A stretch of 64,000 bases of DNA from Pseudoglutamicibacter cumminsii (GTDB lineage: Bacteria; Actinomycetota; Actinomycetes; Actinomycetales; Micrococcaceae), in the NCBI RefSeq assembly GCF_003143995.1, contig NZ_QFWG01000001.1, forward strand, positions 248,001 through 312,000. Reading direction: 5' to 3'. Below, piece by piece: positions 25,954 through 40,597 of this stretch. The position numbers and the translations under genes were made by a program. The notes beneath the pieces were generated by a model that was not told the DNA's origin, ran no database searches, and worked only from the letters and a program-made list of their open reading frames with translations. How positions within the stretch are numbered: the stretch's first letter is position 1; each line of letters begins with the position of its first letter.

Positions 25954-26226
25954 CTACTCAGCAGCAGGTTTCGACTCTTTGAGAGGCTTCACTTCGAGAA
26001 GGCCCTCGTTGTATTCGCGCAAAGCGATCGAAAGCGGCTTCTCGTTCGGCTGGGTGTCAACGAGCGGACCAACGTATTCGAACAGTCCCTCGTGCAGCTG
26101 CGAATAGTAGGCGTTGATCTGACGAGCACGCTTGGCTGCGTTGATGACCAGCGCGTACTTCGAGTCAACGTGGGTCAGCAGTTCATCGATCGATGGATCG
26201 GTGATACCTGGCAGTTCTTCAGACAC
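25954..26226 (-). CDS. rpoZ: RNA polymerase omega subunit
   Basis: A small subunit that helps the beta' subunit fold and assemble. I choose the GTG at 26226, because AAGGAG lies five bases upstream and the protein then begins [16 protein letters not shown], matching relatives. The longer frame from 26283 adds an unlikely Cys/Gln-rich start. The 90 residues contain the signature [18 protein letters not shown] and [14 protein letters not shown]. It is downstream of gmk on the same strand, with a possible promoter in the gap. Confidence 0.95.
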   Translation of the reverse strand: MSEELPGITDPSIDELLTHVDSKYALVINAAKRARQINAYYSQLHEGLFEYVGPLVDTQPNEKPLSIALREYNEGLLEVKPLKESKPAAE

Positions 26227-26283
26227 AAAGTCTCCTTGGCATTGGTATTGACACGGATCTGTCAATGGCACCATGAGGTGCAA

Positions 26284-26289
26284 ACTATA
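26284..26289 (-). promoter_or_regulatory. Possible -10 box of rpoZ
   Basis: Minus-strand TATAGT in the 112-bp gmk-rpoZ gap, about 58 bases before the GTG start. The local sequence is AT-rich (AAACTTATAGTTTG), but the -35 region is poor. Confidence 0.35.
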
Positions 26290-26338
26290 AGTTTACAACG
26301 TCGAAGCCACGGTCGTGACCATCACGGCCGTGAACCTC

Positions 26339-26926
26339 TCAGTGGGTCGGATCGATACCCATGATCCGCACGAGCTCGGCGGCCGCACGCTCAACTTCGT
26401 CGTTGACGATCGTGTGATCGAATTCCGATTCAGCTGCGAGTTCCTTTTTCGCGGTCTCAAGCCTGCGAGCTTGTTCTTCTTCGCTTTCAGTCCCGCGGCC
26501 GATGAGACGGGCAACCAGTTCATCCCACGACGGTGGAGCGAGGAACACGAAGCGTGCCTCGGGCAGGGTTTCGCGGATCTGCCGCGCGCCCTGCAAATCG
26601 ATCTCCAGCAAAACATGCTTACCGTCAGCGACCGCTGCATCGACTGAAGCGCGCGGCGTTCCGTACGTGTTCTGGCCGTGGACGACCGCGTACTCCAGCA
26701 TTTCCCCGGCGTCGATCATACGGCGGAACTCTTCAGGTGAAACGAACTGATAATGCACGCCGTCGACCTCGCCTGGGCGTGGATCGCGGGTTGTCGCGGA
26801 CACTGAAAGCCACACTTCCGGGTAGTTCTCCCGGATGAACGTCGAGACGGTACCTTTGCCTACCGCCGTCGGGCCAGCCAGCACCGTGACCCGTGCTGGG
26901 TTGGGTTGGGTTTCAGGCTGTGCCAT
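26339..26926 (-). CDS. gmk: Guanylate kinase
   Basis: Phosphorylates GMP to GDP. The P-loop is GPTAVGKGT at residues 18-26; SATTRDPRPGEVDGVHY is the GMP-binding signature, and VLLEIDLQGARQI follows. The 195 residues are normal. The gene lies 53 bp downstream of pyrF. In many relatives the actinobacterial integration host factor gene sits between pyrF and gmk; here there is no room for it. Confidence 0.97.
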   Translation of the reverse strand: MAQPETQPNPARVTVLAGPTAVGKGTVSTFIRENYPEVWLSVSATTRDPRPGEVDGVHYQFVSPEEFRRMIDAGEMLEYAVVHGQNTYGTPRASVDAAVADGKHVLLEIDLQGARQIRETLPEARFVFLAPPSWDELVARLIGRGTESEEEQARRLETAKKELAAESEFDHTIVNDEVERAAAELVRIMGIDPTH

Positions 26927-26979
26927 AGGTTTTCCTCCGTTATCCAGGAAATCTAGAGGCCGATGAGGCCGACTTTATT

Positions 26980-27861
26980 CTAGCTATTGACTGAAGCGAG
27001 GTCCTCTTGGGCGGCTTCGATCGCGGCTTCCATCGTGCGTGGCTTCGCAAGCGAACGCGATGCTGGCACAACCACTTGATCCCAGACGTCACCGAACGTT
27101 GCGGCGAGGTCCGATGCGGTGGCCCCTTGCGCTCCGTAGCCCGGCGTCAACAGTGGTGGCTTGCCTGCGGCCAGGTCGATGCCGAGCTTACGTGCCGCAT
27201 CGCCGGTCGTCGCTCCGACGACGAGGCCGACGTCACCTAGTGCGGCGGTGGCCGCCGCATCAGGCGCGCTGCCAGCGTGGTGAGCCGACATGCGCTGGTT
27301 GACCTCAGCCACATCGTTGACCACACGCAGTGCCGCGGAGTCATCGCCGCCTGCGTGCTGAACACGTGCACCCTCAGGGTTGGAGGTCAACCCGAGGACG
27401 AAGACTCCACCGCCGAATTCCGCCGCGGTCTCAAAGACCGGGCCGAGCGCCCCGACCCCGAGGTACGGTGACACCGTGACGGCATCCGCCGCGAGCGGCG
27501 AGGAAGGATCGAGCCAGGCCTGGGCGTAACCGGCCATCGTGGAGCCGATGTCGCCGCGTTTGGCATCAGCCAGGACGAGGATTCCGTGTTCCTTGGCCTC
27601 GGCCTGGACCTTCTCGAGCGCAGCTAGCCCTGCGGAGCCGAAACGCTCGAACAGCGCGACCTGCGGCTTGATGATGCCGGCGCGGCCGGCCGCGGATTTC
27701 ACCGCGGCCAAGCCGAACGCGAGCGCACCATCAGCTGACTCTGCAAGCCCCCAGTCCTTGAGGGTCGAAGAGTGCGGGTCGATGCCCACGCACAACTTGC
27801 CGTAGCGTTCCATCGCCCGGGCGAGCCGCGCCCCGAAGGGCTGAACCGAATCCGTGGCCAT
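26980..27861 (-). CDS. pyrF: Orotidine-5'-phosphate decarboxylase (type 2)
   Basis: The last step of UMP synthesis. The 293 residues have the type 2 (mycobacterial-like) layout. LCVGIDPHSSTL is at the N-terminus, and the catalytic Lys-Asp motif is in VLADAKRGDIGSTM. PLLTPGYGAQGA is the phosphate-binding end. It starts two bases after carB stops. Confidence 0.96.
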   Translation of the reverse strand: MATDSVQPFGARLARAMERYGKLCVGIDPHSSTLKDWGLAESADGALAFGLAAVKSAAGRAGIIKPQVALFERFGSAGLAALEKVQAEAKEHGILVLADAKRGDIGSTMAGYAQAWLDPSSPLAADAVTVSPYLGVGALGPVFETAAEFGGGVFVLGLTSNPEGARVQHAGGDDSAALRVVNDVAEVNQRMSAHHAGSAPDAAATAALGDVGLVVGATTGDAARKLGIDLAAGKPPLLTPGYGAQGATASDLAATFGDVWDQVVVPASRSLAKPRTMEAAIEAAQEDLASVNS

Positions 27862-27863
27862 GC

Positions 27864-31160
<3,297 letters not shown>

Positions 31161-31167
31161 GGAGGTT

Positions 31168-32337
31168 TCAGCCTTCCTTCTGCGCGGTGTGCGCTTGCAT
31201 AAGTTCGATGAAACGGTCGAAGAGGTACGAGGAGTCGTGTGGTCCAGCACCGGATTCTGGGTGGTACTGCACCGAGAACGCTGGGATGTCGAGGCAGCGG
31301 ATGCCTTCGACAACCTGGTCGTTGAGGCCGATGTGGGAGACCTCTACGCGGCCGAAGCGCGACTCTGGTGCCTCTACGGTTCCCTCGACTGGAATGTCGA
31401 TCGCGAAGCCGTGGTTCTGCGAGGTGATTTCGACGCGGCCGGTTGCCTTGTCGAGGACCGGCTGGTTCATGCCGCGGTGGCCGAAAGGCAGCTTGTAGGT
31501 CGAGAATCCGAGCGCGCGTCCCAAGATCTGGTTGCCGAAGCAGATGCCGAAGAGCGGGATGTTGGCGTCGAGTACGTCGCGGACGAACTGCACTTCGGGG
31601 TCGGCCTGGGCTGGGTCGCCTGGGCCGTTGGAGATGAAGACGCCGTCGAAGTTCTCGCCCTTGATCTCGTCAATGGTCGATGCGGCAGGTAGCACGTGTA
31701 CGCGAACGCCGCGTTCTGCGAGGCGGCGCGGGGTCATGCCCTTGATACCGAGGTCGAGGGCGGCAACGGTTGCGACCGGCTCCCCTTCCCAGCCGTGATC
31801 GGCTGGGTCCACCCAGTAGCTTTCCTTGGTCGTGACCACGTCGGAGAGGCGCTGGCCCTGCATCGAAGGCTGGCCCTTGACGGTCTCTACGAGTTCTTCG
31901 ACCGGCTTGTCCGCGGCTTCACCCGAAAAGATGCCGGCCTTCATCGCACCAGCGGTGCGGATGTGGCGGGTCACTGCACGGGTGTCGATGCCCGCGATGC
32001 CCACGATGCCGTCGCGCTCGAGCTCATCATCCAGCGTGGTTTCGGAGCGCCAGTTCGAAGCGATACGCGAGGGTTCGCGGACCGCGTAGCCAGCAACCCA
32101 GATCTGAGCCGATTCATTGTCGGTTGGATTGGCGCCAGTGTTGCCGATGTGTGGGAACGTCTGGACGACGATCTGCCCTGCGTAGGACGGGTCGGTCAGG
32201 GTTTCCTGGTAGCCGGTCATGCCCGTGGTGAAGACGAGTTCACCGAGGGTCTGGCCACGTTTGCCGTAAGCGGTTCCGCGGAATACGCGGCCGTCTTCAG
32301 TGACAAGGAGTGCCTTGTCGTGATCGGTGTGTGCCAC
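31168..32337 (-). CDS. carA: Carbamoyl-phosphate synthase small (glutaminase) subunit
   Basis: Hydrolyses glutamine and channels ammonia to CarB. The 389 residues have the CPSase small-chain domain ([15 protein letters not shown] ... [22 protein letters not shown]) and a class I glutaminase. The nucleophile is Cys in [11 protein letters not shown], where many homologues have GICLGHQ, and the His-Glu pair lies in [12 protein letters not shown]. The start is GTG, directly next to the TAG of the upstream PH-like gene. Confidence 0.97.
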   Translation of the reverse strand: MAHTDHDKALLVTEDGRVFRGTAYGKRGQTLGELVFTTGMTGYQETLTDPSYAGQIVVQTFPHIGNTGANPTDNESAQIWVAGYAVREPSRIASNWRSETTLDDELERDGIVGIAGIDTRAVTRHIRTAGAMKAGIFSGEAADKPVEELVETVKGQPSMQGQRLSDVVTTKESYWVDPADHGWEGEPVATVAALDLGIKGMTPRRLAERGVRVHVLPAASTIDEIKGENFDGVFISNGPGDPAQADPEVQFVRDVLDANIPLFGICFGNQILGRALGFSTYKLPFGHRGMNQPVLDKATGRVEITSQNHGFAIDIPVEGTVEAPESRFGRVEVSHIGLNDQVVEGIRCLDIPAFSVQYHPESGAGPHDSSYLFDRFIELMQAHTAQKEG

Positions 32338-32913
32338 CTATGCCGTCCTTTCTGGGTGCTTCCCGGTCTCCGCGCCCGCGTTGTCGTTCGCGGTTGTCGA
32401 TGACTCCGGTTGCGTGTGAATTTCTGGGGCGAGCTTACGCAAAGCTGCCAAGAGTGTGCTGTGTACGGTGCGGGATGCGGCCCGGAAGCCGGTGTCGACG
32501 CTCGCTTCGCCAAGCTGATGGCGGATCACGATGACACCGCCGTCTTCAACGAACTTGCCGACCATGCCGCGCACCGTCGTGATCCCAGTGATGTGCTGTG
32601 CCGGGATGAAGAAGTTCTCTGCCTCGGTGCGGTAGACGGCCACGCCGTCTTCCTCTACGGACAGCGCCGCCGCGCATCGGACGCCGAGATCGTGTGCCGC
32701 GATCCGCTCAAGGTGCTGGCCTGCGAAGGTCGTGACAACGTAGGTGCCTTCGCCTTCAACGCGTGGCTCAGCCAGCTCAGCTGGAAGCTGGTGCGGTGCC
32801 GCGATCGCTGATTGGCGCTTTTTGCGGTGCGACCAACCGAGCAACATCAGTGCGATAGCGAGAACGCAGATCGCAACCGTGACGATCAAGCCAATGAATT
32901 CTCCCTGAGTCAT
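32338..32913 (-). CDS. Single-pass membrane protein with PH-like domain, in the pyr operon
   Basis: A protein of unknown function. The 191 residues open with one membrane helix (residues 6-27, IGLIVTVAICVLAIALMLLG) followed by HRKKR, which predicts a cytoplasmic C-terminal domain. That domain (residues about 55-165, VEGEGTYVVTTFAG ... ENFFIPAQHITGITTVRGMVGKFVEDGG) looks like a PH-like beta domain, and the last 25 residues are low-complexity. It overlaps pyrC by four bases and touches carA, so it is co-translated with pyrimidine enzymes. Homologues at this place are widespread in actinobacteria, often misnamed transporters. Confidence 0.8.
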   Translation of the reverse strand: MTQGEFIGLIVTVAICVLAIALMLLGWSHRKKRQSAIAAPHQLPAELAEPRVEGEGTYVVTTFAGQHLERIAAHDLGVRCAAALSVEEDGVAVYRTEAENFFIPAQHITGITTVRGMVGKFVEDGGVIVIRHQLGEASVDTGFRAASRTVHSTLLAALRKLAPEIHTQPESSTTANDNAGAETGKHPERTA

Positions 32914-34232
32914 GCAACCTCCTTGCGTGGGGTTGCGAGCTCGCCGTCCATGAACGTCGCGTGGCCCGCGTAGAACGTGTGCATAACCTTGCCCGGTAGT
33001 TCGAGGCCCTTGTATGGCGAGTTACGGCCCTTGGTGTGGTGTTCTTCAGGGTTCACGATGCGCACGGCACTTGGGTCGTACAGCGTCACGTTTGCCACGG
33101 AACCGACTTTGAGCGGCTGGCCGTGGTTGGTCGCCTTAATGAGCTTGGCTGGGGCCGTCGACATGATGCGTGCGACGTCTTCCCACGTGATCAAGCCCGT
33201 GTCCACGAGGGTCTTCTGGACCACAGGCAGAGCGGTCTCCAGGCCGGTCATGCCCATCGCGGCTTCGTTCCAAGCGCACTGCTTGGTTTCCGATGTGTGT
33301 GGCGCGTGGTCGGTTCCGATCATGTCGATCGTGCCGTCAGCCACTGCCTCGCGCAACGCGAGGGTGTCTTCCTTGGTGCGAAGCGGCGGGTTGACCTTGA
33401 ACACTGGGTCGTAGCCGCGCACCATTTCTTCAGTCAGAAGCAGGTGGTGCGGGGTGACCTCGGCGGTCACGTCGATCCCCTGGGACTTAGCCCAGCGGAT
33501 GATCTCAACGCTTCCCTTGGTCGATACGTGGCACACGTGCAAGCGGGAGTCGACGTGCTGAGTCAACAAAACATCGCGAGCAATGATCGATTCCTCAGCG
33601 ACGGCTGGCCAACCGGTCAAGCCGAGCTCCGAAGAAACGAGGCCCTCGTTCATCTGAGCGCCCTCGGTAAGTCGCGGCTCCTGCGCGTGCTGCGCGACCA
33701 CGCCGTCGAAGGAGCGAACGTATTCGAGTGCCCGACGCATCAGAACCGGGTCGAAAACGCACATGCCGTCGTCGGAGAACATACGGACGTTGGCGCGGGA
33801 GTCTGCCATCGCACCTAGCTCCGCGAGGCGCTCGCCAGCAAGGCCCTGAGTCACTGCGCCGATAGGACGAACCTCAGCCCAGCCGGCCTTCTCCCCCAGC
33901 TGTCGTACCGACTCGACAACGCCAGCGGTGTCTGCGACCGGCATCGAGTTTGCCATCGCGTAGACCGCAACGAAGCCGCCGGCTGCGGCGGCCTGGGTTC
34001 CGGTCTCGACGGTTTCGGCGTCTTCACGGCCAGGCTCGCGCAAGTGAGTGTGCGGGTCAACCAAGCCAGGAAGCGCGATCAGGCCCTTGGCATTGATGAC
34101 CTTCGCGTCTTCAGGTGCAGTGATGCTTCCGGCGTCGGCGATGTCCTTGATGACACCTTCATCCAGGAGGATGTCTGCGGTGTTTCCGCTCGGGAGGGTT
34201 ACAGACTGAATCAACGTGGTCGTCATGATCAT
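32910..34232 (-). CDS. pyrC: Dihydroorotase
   Basis: Closes carbamoyl aspartate to dihydroorotate. An amidohydrolase of 440 residues. The metal-binding motif is [10 protein letters not shown] near residue 60, with [12 protein letters not shown] and [11 protein letters not shown] further on. The start ATG at 34232 overlaps the pyrB stop (ATGA); an ATG two codons later is possible. The PH-like gene follows with a four-base overlap. Confidence 0.97.
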   Translation of the reverse strand: MIMTTTLIQSVTLPSGNTADILLDEGVIKDIADAGSITAPEDAKVINAKGLIALPGLVDPHTHLREPGREDAETVETGTQAAAAGGFVAVYAMANSMPVADTAGVVESVRQLGEKAGWAEVRPIGAVTQGLAGERLAELGAMADSRANVRMFSDDGMCVFDPVLMRRALEYVRSFDGVVAQHAQEPRLTEGAQMNEGLVSSELGLTGWPAVAEESIIARDVLLTQHVDSRLHVCHVSTKGSVEIIRWAKSQGIDVTAEVTPHHLLLTEEMVRGYDPVFKVNPPLRTKEDTLALREAVADGTIDMIGTDHAPHTSETKQCAWNEAAMGMTGLETALPVVQKTLVDTGLITWEDVARIMSTAPAKLIKATNHGQPLKVGSVANVTLYDPSAVRIVNPEEHHTKGRNSPYKGLELPGKVMHTFYAGHATFMDGELATPRKEVA

Positions 34233-35197
34233 GCCTTCTGAGTGTCGGTCGTATCTCCAGCCAAAACCAGGTAGAGCACGGCCATACGGACGGCTACACC
34301 GGCGGAGACTTGGTTTAGTACGCGAGAGTTAGGGGCATCCGCTGCTACGGAGCTGATTTCCAGGCCGCGGTTCATGGGGCCTGGGTGCATCACGATCGCG
34401 CCAGGCTTCATCGATGCGTGGCGGGCCGGAGTCAGTCCCCAGCGGCGCGAATATTCAGATGGCGATGGGAAGAAGGCTCCGTGCATACGCTCGGCCTGGA
34501 CGCGAAGCATCATGACGGCGTCGGGTTCGGTCGCGAGGGCTTCGTCGAAGTCGTGGGTTACCTTTACAGGCCAACCTTGAACGCTGTGCGGCATGAGCGT
34601 TGGCGGAGCGACGAGCGTGACCTCGGCGCCCAGGATGTTGAGCAGCCATACGTTGGAACGGGCCACGCGCGAGTGCAGGATGTCACCCACGATGACCACC
34701 TTGGCGCCGTCGAGGCCCTGGCCGAGCGAAGATTCACCCTTGATGGCGGCGAGTTCGCGGCGCAGAGTGAACGCGTCCAGGAGTGCCTGGGTCGGGTGCG
34801 CGTGCGTGCCGTCGCCGGCGTTGACGATCGCGGCGTCGATCCAGTCGGTTTCTGCGAGGCGGTATGCGGCGCCGGAAGAGCCGTGGCGGATCACGATCGC
34901 GTCGGCGCCGATCGCCTCGAGCGTCTGCGCGGTGTCCTTGAGGGACTCGCCCTTCGAAACCGAGGAGCCTTTCGCGCTGAACGTGATGACGTCCGCTGAA
35001 AGACGCTTGGCAGCGGCTTCAAAGGAAATGCGCGTGCGGGTCGAATCCTCAAAGAAGAGGTTCGCAACCGTCAAGCCGCGCAGGGTCGGGAACTTCTTGA
35101 TTTCCTTACCCGTGGCGTCCGTCATTGATTCTGCGATGTCCAGGATCTGGATCGCTTCTTCGCGGCTGAGGTCTTTAGTGTCGAGGAGGTGACGCAT
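34229..35197 (-). CDS. pyrB: Aspartate carbamoyltransferase catalytic subunit
   Basis: Joins carbamoyl phosphate and aspartate in the first committed step of pyrimidine synthesis. The 322 residues show [18 protein letters not shown] (carbamoyl-phosphate site), [12 protein letters not shown], and [11 protein letters not shown]. No regulatory subunit (pyrI) is present, as usual in actinobacteria. It overlaps both neighbours: pyrR by one base and pyrC by four. Confidence 0.98.
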   Translation of the reverse strand: MRHLLDTKDLSREEAIQILDIAESMTDATGKEIKKFPTLRGLTVANLFFEDSTRTRISFEAAAKRLSADVITFSAKGSSVSKGESLKDTAQTLEAIGADAIVIRHGSSGAAYRLAETDWIDAAIVNAGDGTHAHPTQALLDAFTLRRELAAIKGESSLGQGLDGAKVVIVGDILHSRVARSNVWLLNILGAEVTLVAPPTLMPHSVQGWPVKVTHDFDEALATEPDAVMMLRVQAERMHGAFFPSPSEYSRRWGLTPARHASMKPGAIVMHPGPMNRGLEISSVAADAPNSRVLNQVSAGVAVRMAVLYLVLAGDTTDTQKA

Positions 35198-35805
35198 CAG
35201 TTGTTCGCCTCGCTTTCGCCTGCAGCGCTCTCGTCGAGCTCAACCTGAGCGGCTGGACGTTCGATGATCACGCGGTCCGAGCCGTCGATCTCTGCGAGTT
35301 CAACGCGAACGGCCTCGGAGCGGGAGGTCGGAATGTTCTTGCCGACGTGGTCAGCGCGGATCGGGAGCTCACGGTGCCCGCGGTCAACGAGAACCGCGAG
35401 GCGCACAGCTTGCGGACGCCCGCAGTCGACGAGCGCGTCGAGTGCAGCCCGGATGGTGCGCCCCGAAAAGAGGACGTCGTCGACCAAGATCACGGTCTGG
35501 TCATCCACGCCAGCCTCCGGCAGACGCGTTGGTGCGGGAACACGCGGGGCACGGCGACGAACGTCGTCACGATGCATAGTGATGTCCAGTGAGCCGCAGA
35601 ACGAAGCGGCTGGACGGTTGATGATGCGCTCAAGCTTTTCAGCGAGCCGTTCGGCCAACGGAACTCCACGCGAAGGGATTCCCAGGACCACGAGATCGTC
35701 GCCTCCACGGTTCTTCTCAACGATCTCGTGAGCGATACGTGTCAGAGCGCGATCGATGTCGGATGCATTCATCACTTCAGCGGTTTCAGCTGAGGTGCTT
35801 CCCAT
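35197..35805 (-). CDS. pyrR: PyrR: pyr mRNA-binding regulator / uracil phosphoribosyltransferase
   Basis: Binds pyr mRNA when UMP is high and also has uracil phosphoribosyltransferase activity. The 202 residues carry the PRPP-binding motif [19 protein letters not shown] and [16 protein letters not shown]. It is the first gene of the pyr operon. A very strong Shine-Dalgarno (AAGGAGG, seven bases from the ATG) is preceded by a candidate PyrR-binding loop, which suggests that PyrR represses translation of its own operon. The N-terminal ([16 protein letters not shown]) and C-terminal extensions are low in conservation. Confidence 0.96.
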   Translation of the reverse strand: MGSTSAETAEVMNASDIDRALTRIAHEIVEKNRGGDDLVVLGIPSRGVPLAERLAEKLERIINRPAASFCGSLDITMHRDDVRRRAPRVPAPTRLPEAGVDDQTVILVDDVLFSGRTIRAALDALVDCGRPQAVRLAVLVDRGHRELPIRADHVGKNIPTSRSEAVRVELAEIDGSDRVIIERPAAQVELDESAAGESEANN

Positions 35806-35822
35806 GCGCCGACCTCCTTCCC

Positions 35823-35836
35823 CGCCTCACTGGACG
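35823..35836 (-). promoter_or_regulatory. Candidate PyrR RNA-binding loop in the pyr leader
   Basis: The leader RNA reads CGUCCAGUGAGGCG here. It matches the PyrR binding-loop consensus ARUCCNGNGAGGYU at every position except the two ends. CCG and CGG at the flanks can form a short stem with the loop between. The site is 18 bases before the pyrR start and directly 5' of the Shine-Dalgarno. In Mycobacterium smegmatis PyrR represses translation through such a site; the same mechanism is inferred here. Confidence 0.8.
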
Positions 35837-35866
35837 GTTGTTAAAGGGTGTCTTCTCCGGTTCTCT

Positions 35867-35895
35867 AATCTACCAGCACGCGCGCTTGCTGTTGA
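35867..35895 (-). promoter_or_regulatory. Possible pyr operon promoter
   Basis: On the minus strand TCAACA (35895-35890) and TAGATT (35872-35867) are 17 bases apart. Transcription would begin near 35860, giving a leader of about 55 bases that contains the PyrR loop. Confidence 0.45.
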
Positions 35896-35954
35896 TGTTC
35901 GTGACTGCCTGCGCACTGTGATCTCGCTTGCAGTAGTCTGCGTTGATTAAACGC

Positions 35955-35989
35955 CGATGGGGCACCCGGCTTAAGCGGGCACCCCATCG
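35955..35989 (-). terminator. Terminator after nusB
   Basis: CGATGGGG (35955-35962) pairs with CCCCATCG (35982-35989); after a CA/CA internal loop, CCCG pairs with CGGG around GCTTAAG. It lies 31 bases past the nusB stop and before the pyr leader, separating the two units. On the minus strand, GCGTTTAAT follows. Confidence 0.7.
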
Positions 35990-36020
35990 AATGCATGGTG
36001 GATCTAGTCTGACCGCACCG

Positions 36021-36443
36021 TTAGAGAATCAGCGTCGGCTTGATGCGCTGCAAGCGACCCAGCAAGCCGTTGACGAAATCCGGTGATTCAGGCGTGGACA
36101 TTTCGCGTACAAGCCGCACCGCCTCGTCGACGGCTACCGCGTCCGGGATCTCATCGTTGAACAAAAGCTCCCACAAACCGATCCGCAACGCGGCTCGGTC
36201 CACCGCTGGCATACGGTCGAGAGTCCAACCCTGCGCGTAGGTCGTCAGGATCTCATCGAGCTGGGTAGCGTGCGTGCTGACACCGCCGACCACTTCACGG
36301 GTGTACGGATTAACCGCAGCACCGTCTTCGTCTCGGCGCTGCAACACTTCAGCCGCATCGACGGCCCGCTGATCCGCCTCGAAGAGTACTTCGAGTGCGC
36401 GGCGGCGAGCTTTCGAGCGGGTGCTCTCCCCTTGCTTGGTCAC
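36021..36443 (-). CDS. nusB: Transcription antitermination factor NusB
   Basis: Binds boxA RNA with NusE (S10) in rRNA antitermination. The 140 residues begin [18 protein letters not shown], the family start, and contain the C-terminal signature [27 protein letters not shown]. The GTG start overlaps the efp stop (GTGA). Confidence 0.97.
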   Translation of the reverse strand: MTKQGESTRSKARRRALEVLFEADQRAVDAAEVLQRRDEDGAAVNPYTREVVGGVSTHATQLDEILTTYAQGWTLDRMPAVDRAALRIGLWELLFNDEIPDAVAVDEAVRLVREMSTPESPDFVNGLLGRLQRIKPTLIL

Positions 36444-37003
36444 TCTGTTACGCGGCCCAGGTATTCGCCGGTGCGGGTGTCGACCTTGACCTTGGTGTTC
36501 TGCTCGACGAAGAGCGGAACCTGGATTTCGTGGCCGGTCTCCAACTTGGCTGGCTTGGTGCCGGCGTTCGAGCGGTCACCCTGCAGGCCTGGCTCGGTGT
36601 AGGTGATTTCCAGGGTTACCGAAGCCGGAAGTTCGATGTACAAAACCTGGCCGTCGTTGAGCGCAATCTGAACGTTCTGGTTCTCGAGGAGGAAGTTAGC
36701 GGCATCGCCGACGGTCTCGCCAGGAACGGTCAGCTGATCGTAATCCTCGAGGTCCATGAACACGTAGTCAGCGCCGTCCTGGTACAGGTACTGGAAGTCA
36801 CGGCGGTCAACGGTAGCCATCTCAACCTTGGCACCAGCGTTGTACGTCTTGTCTACGGTCTTGCCGGATACGACGTTGCGCAGCTTGGTGCGCACGAACG
36901 CGCCACCCTTACCTGGCTTGACGTGCTGGAATTCAACGACGCTCCACAGCTGGCCGTCGATGCGAAGAACGCTGCCGTTCTTGATGTCGTTGCTGGTTGC
37001 CAC
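36440..37003 (-). CDS. efp: Elongation factor P
   Basis: Relieves ribosome stalling at polyproline stretches. The 187 residues form three OB-like domains. The loop that reaches the peptidyl-transferase centre reads [13 protein letters not shown], with Lys32 at the tip. Actinobacterial EF-P usually works with an unmodified Lys. [16 protein letters not shown] closes the protein as in the family signature. The start is GTG with GGAG upstream. It is followed by nusB with a four-base overlap. Confidence 0.97.
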   Translation of the reverse strand: MATSNDIKNGSVLRIDGQLWSVVEFQHVKPGKGGAFVRTKLRNVVSGKTVDKTYNAGAKVEMATVDRRDFQYLYQDGADYVFMDLEDYDQLTVPGETVGDAANFLLENQNVQIALNDGQVLYIELPASVTLEITYTEPGLQGDRSNAGTKPAKLETGHEIQVPLFVEQNTKVKVDTRTGEYLGRVTE

Positions 37004-37096
37004 GATGGCTCCTTCAAAATAGTTACCGAAGTAAATAGTGATCTAGTCGCGATTCATGGTTCATGTCGCGAAACGCTCACGCCTAGTTTACGCGTG

Positions 37097-37122
37097 TATC
37101 CGCATATGCGTTGGATATGGCC

Positions 37123-37134
<12 letters not shown>
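37097..37134. repeat. 19-bp tandem repeat over the 3' end of the TPR-like gene
   Basis: Units 37097-37115 and 37116-37134 share 15 of 19 bases, ending in TATGCGTTGGA in both. The stop codon of the gene (37123-37125) lies in the second unit. Confidence 0.55.
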
Positions 37135-38783
<1,649 letters not shown>

Positions 38784-39374
38784 TTAGGGTTCTGTGACGG
38801 ATACAGGATCCGTGGTTGACGCGGCATCGAGCATACCTTGCAAGGCGCGCGCTACTTCGCGGGGGCTCGACGCCGAGGTGTCGATGGGACCAATGCCACA
38901 CTCTCGATACAGTGGTGTGCGCTCAGCCCTAATCGACTGCCAGGTTTCGAGTGGATCGTCGCCCGCGAGCAGAGGCCGGTTGGCTCCGCCACGCATACGG
39001 GCTGCGACCGCCTGAGGCGAAACGTCTAGCCAGAACGCTACCTGATCGGTGAGGACGGCACGGTTTGCTTCCGCAAGCACTACTCCCCCGCCGGTCGCAA
39101 TGATCTTAGGCTCACTTTGACTGAGAGCACGCTCGAAAATGACTGATTCGGCTTCGCGAAATGCCTCAAAGCCATGTTGTTCAATGAACGCGGGAATGGG
39201 TCCGTGCTCCGAGACGAACTCGGCGTCCAGATCAGTCCATGGCTGGCCCGAAAGCAGGGACAGCTCGCGCGCGACCGCGGACTTCCCTGAACACATCGGC
39301 CCAATCAGGACAATATGAAAAGCTCGGGGGCCACCCTTCGGGAGAGGCTGGCGCGAATCATTGGTCTCGGTCAT
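38784..39374 (-). CDS. aroK: Shikimate kinase
   Basis: Phosphorylates shikimate at the 3-hydroxyl. I start at ATG 39374 (MTETNDSRQP), ten bases after the aroC stop; an open frame extends further upstream but runs into aroC. The P-loop is GPMCSGKS at residues 25-32, DLD follows as in the family, and ATGGGVVL contains the shikimate-contacting glycines. The 196 residues include a short N-terminal extension. The C-terminal tail is repeat-free. Confidence 0.95.
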   Translation of the reverse strand: MTETNDSRQPLPKGGPRAFHIVLIGPMCSGKSAVARELSLLSGQPWTDLDAEFVSEHGPIPAFIEQHGFEAFREAESVIFERALSQSEPKIIATGGGVVLAEANRAVLTDQVAFWLDVSPQAVAARMRGGANRPLLAGDDPLETWQSIRAERTPLYRECGIGPIDTSASSPREVARALQGMLDAASTTDPVSVTEP

Positions 39375-39384
39375 AGTTGAAGAT

Positions 39385-40590
39385 TTATTCTTGGTCGGTG
39401 GCCCTGGCTGCAAGATCGTCGGCGGCCTGACGATAGTTAGCGATATTCGTGCGAATCTCTTCGACAGAGTCGCCACCAAACTTCTCAAGAACCGCGTCAG
39501 CAAGGACCAAAGCAACCATCGCTTCAGCAACAACGCCAGCGGCCGGAACCGCGCACACATCCGAACGCTGGTGATGCGCCTTCGCCGGCTCGCCCGTTGC
39601 AACGTTGATCGTGCTGAGCGCACGTGGAACCGTCGCGATCGGCTTCATAGCGGCACGAACCCGCACAGGCTCACCGTTGGTCATGCCGCCTTCGATACCG
39701 CCCGCACGGTTGCTCGAACGCACCGCGTGGCCATCCTCGTCAAGTGCGATCTCGTCGTGGGCCTGGGAGCCGCGGCGGCGCGCGGTCTCGAAACCGTCAC
39801 CCACTTCGACACCCTTGATCGCCTGAATACCCATGAGCGCACCCGCAAGACGCGCGTCAAGACGGCGATCCCAGTGAACAAACGAACCAAGACCTACCGG
39901 GCAACCGGTCGCGATGACCTCAACCACGCCACCGAGAGTTTCGCCCTCAGAGTGCGCGTCATCAACCTCAGCGACCATGAGCTTCGAGGTCTCAGCATCG
40001 AAACAACGCAACGGATCAGCATCTAGCGACTCGACGTCGGCCTTGGAGGGAAGCGGAGCGTCGGCTGGCGACGCAACGGTACCGATTGCAGTCGTGTGTG
40101 ACACGAGTTCGATGCCGAGGCTTTCCAAAAACTTCGACGCCACGGCACCCAAAGCCACACGCGTCGCGGTCTCGCGAGCGCTCGCACGCTCGAGAGCCGG
40201 GCGAGCCTCGTCGTAACCGTACTTCTGCATACCCGCCAGGTCAGCGTGACCCGGGCGAGGCCGAGTCAGCGCAGCATTACGCGCCTTGCCCTCCAAAACC
40301 GAAGGATCCACCGGATCCGGGTTCATGACATCCTGCCACTTAGGCCACTCAGTGTTGCCGACCTCGATAGCAACCGGCCCGCCCATCGTTACGCCGTGGC
40401 GGACTCCACCCAGCATCGTGACCTCATCTTGCTCGAACTTCATCCGAGCACCACGGCCATAACCCAGCCGCCTGCGAGCTAGCGCCGCCTGAATCTCAGG
40501 CGTCGTGATCTCTACACCGGCCGGCAGACCTTCAAGGATGCCAACCAGAGCTTTACCGTGGGATTCACCTGCTGTAAGCCAACGCAACAT
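39385..40590 (-). CDS. aroC: Chorismate synthase
   Basis: Makes chorismate from EPSP using reduced FMN. I start at ATG 40590 ([12 protein letters not shown]), the family start; the open frame extends six codons upstream into non-homologous sequence. The three classic signatures are present: [10 protein letters not shown], the [15 protein letters not shown] region followed by [17 protein letters not shown], and [19 protein letters not shown]. The 401 residues are normal. Confidence 0.97.
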   Translation of the reverse strand: MLRWLTAGESHGKALVGILEGLPAGVEITTPEIQAALARRRLGYGRGARMKFEQDEVTMLGGVRHGVTMGGPVAIEVGNTEWPKWQDVMNPDPVDPSVLEGKARNAALTRPRPGHADLAGMQKYGYDEARPALERASARETATRVALGAVASKFLESLGIELVSHTTAIGTVASPADAPLPSKADVESLDADPLRCFDAETSKLMVAEVDDAHSEGETLGGVVEVIATGCPVGLGSFVHWDRRLDARLAGALMGIQAIKGVEVGDGFETARRRGSQAHDEIALDEDGHAVRSSNRAGGIEGGMTNGEPVRVRAAMKPIATVPRALSTINVATGEPAKAHHQRSDVCAVPAAGVVAEAMVALVLADAVLEKFGGDSVEEIRTNIANYRQAADDLAARATDQE

Positions 40591-40597
40591 TGTGCCA

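Noticed and set aside
26227-26283. Longer rpoZ start at 26283
   Set aside because: The added residues are not conserved, and the GTG at 26226 has an AAGGAG at ideal spacing.
31161-31313. N-terminal extension of carB into carA
   Set aside because: The frame there overlaps the well-defined carA C-terminus; the ATG at 31160 gives the standard CarB start.
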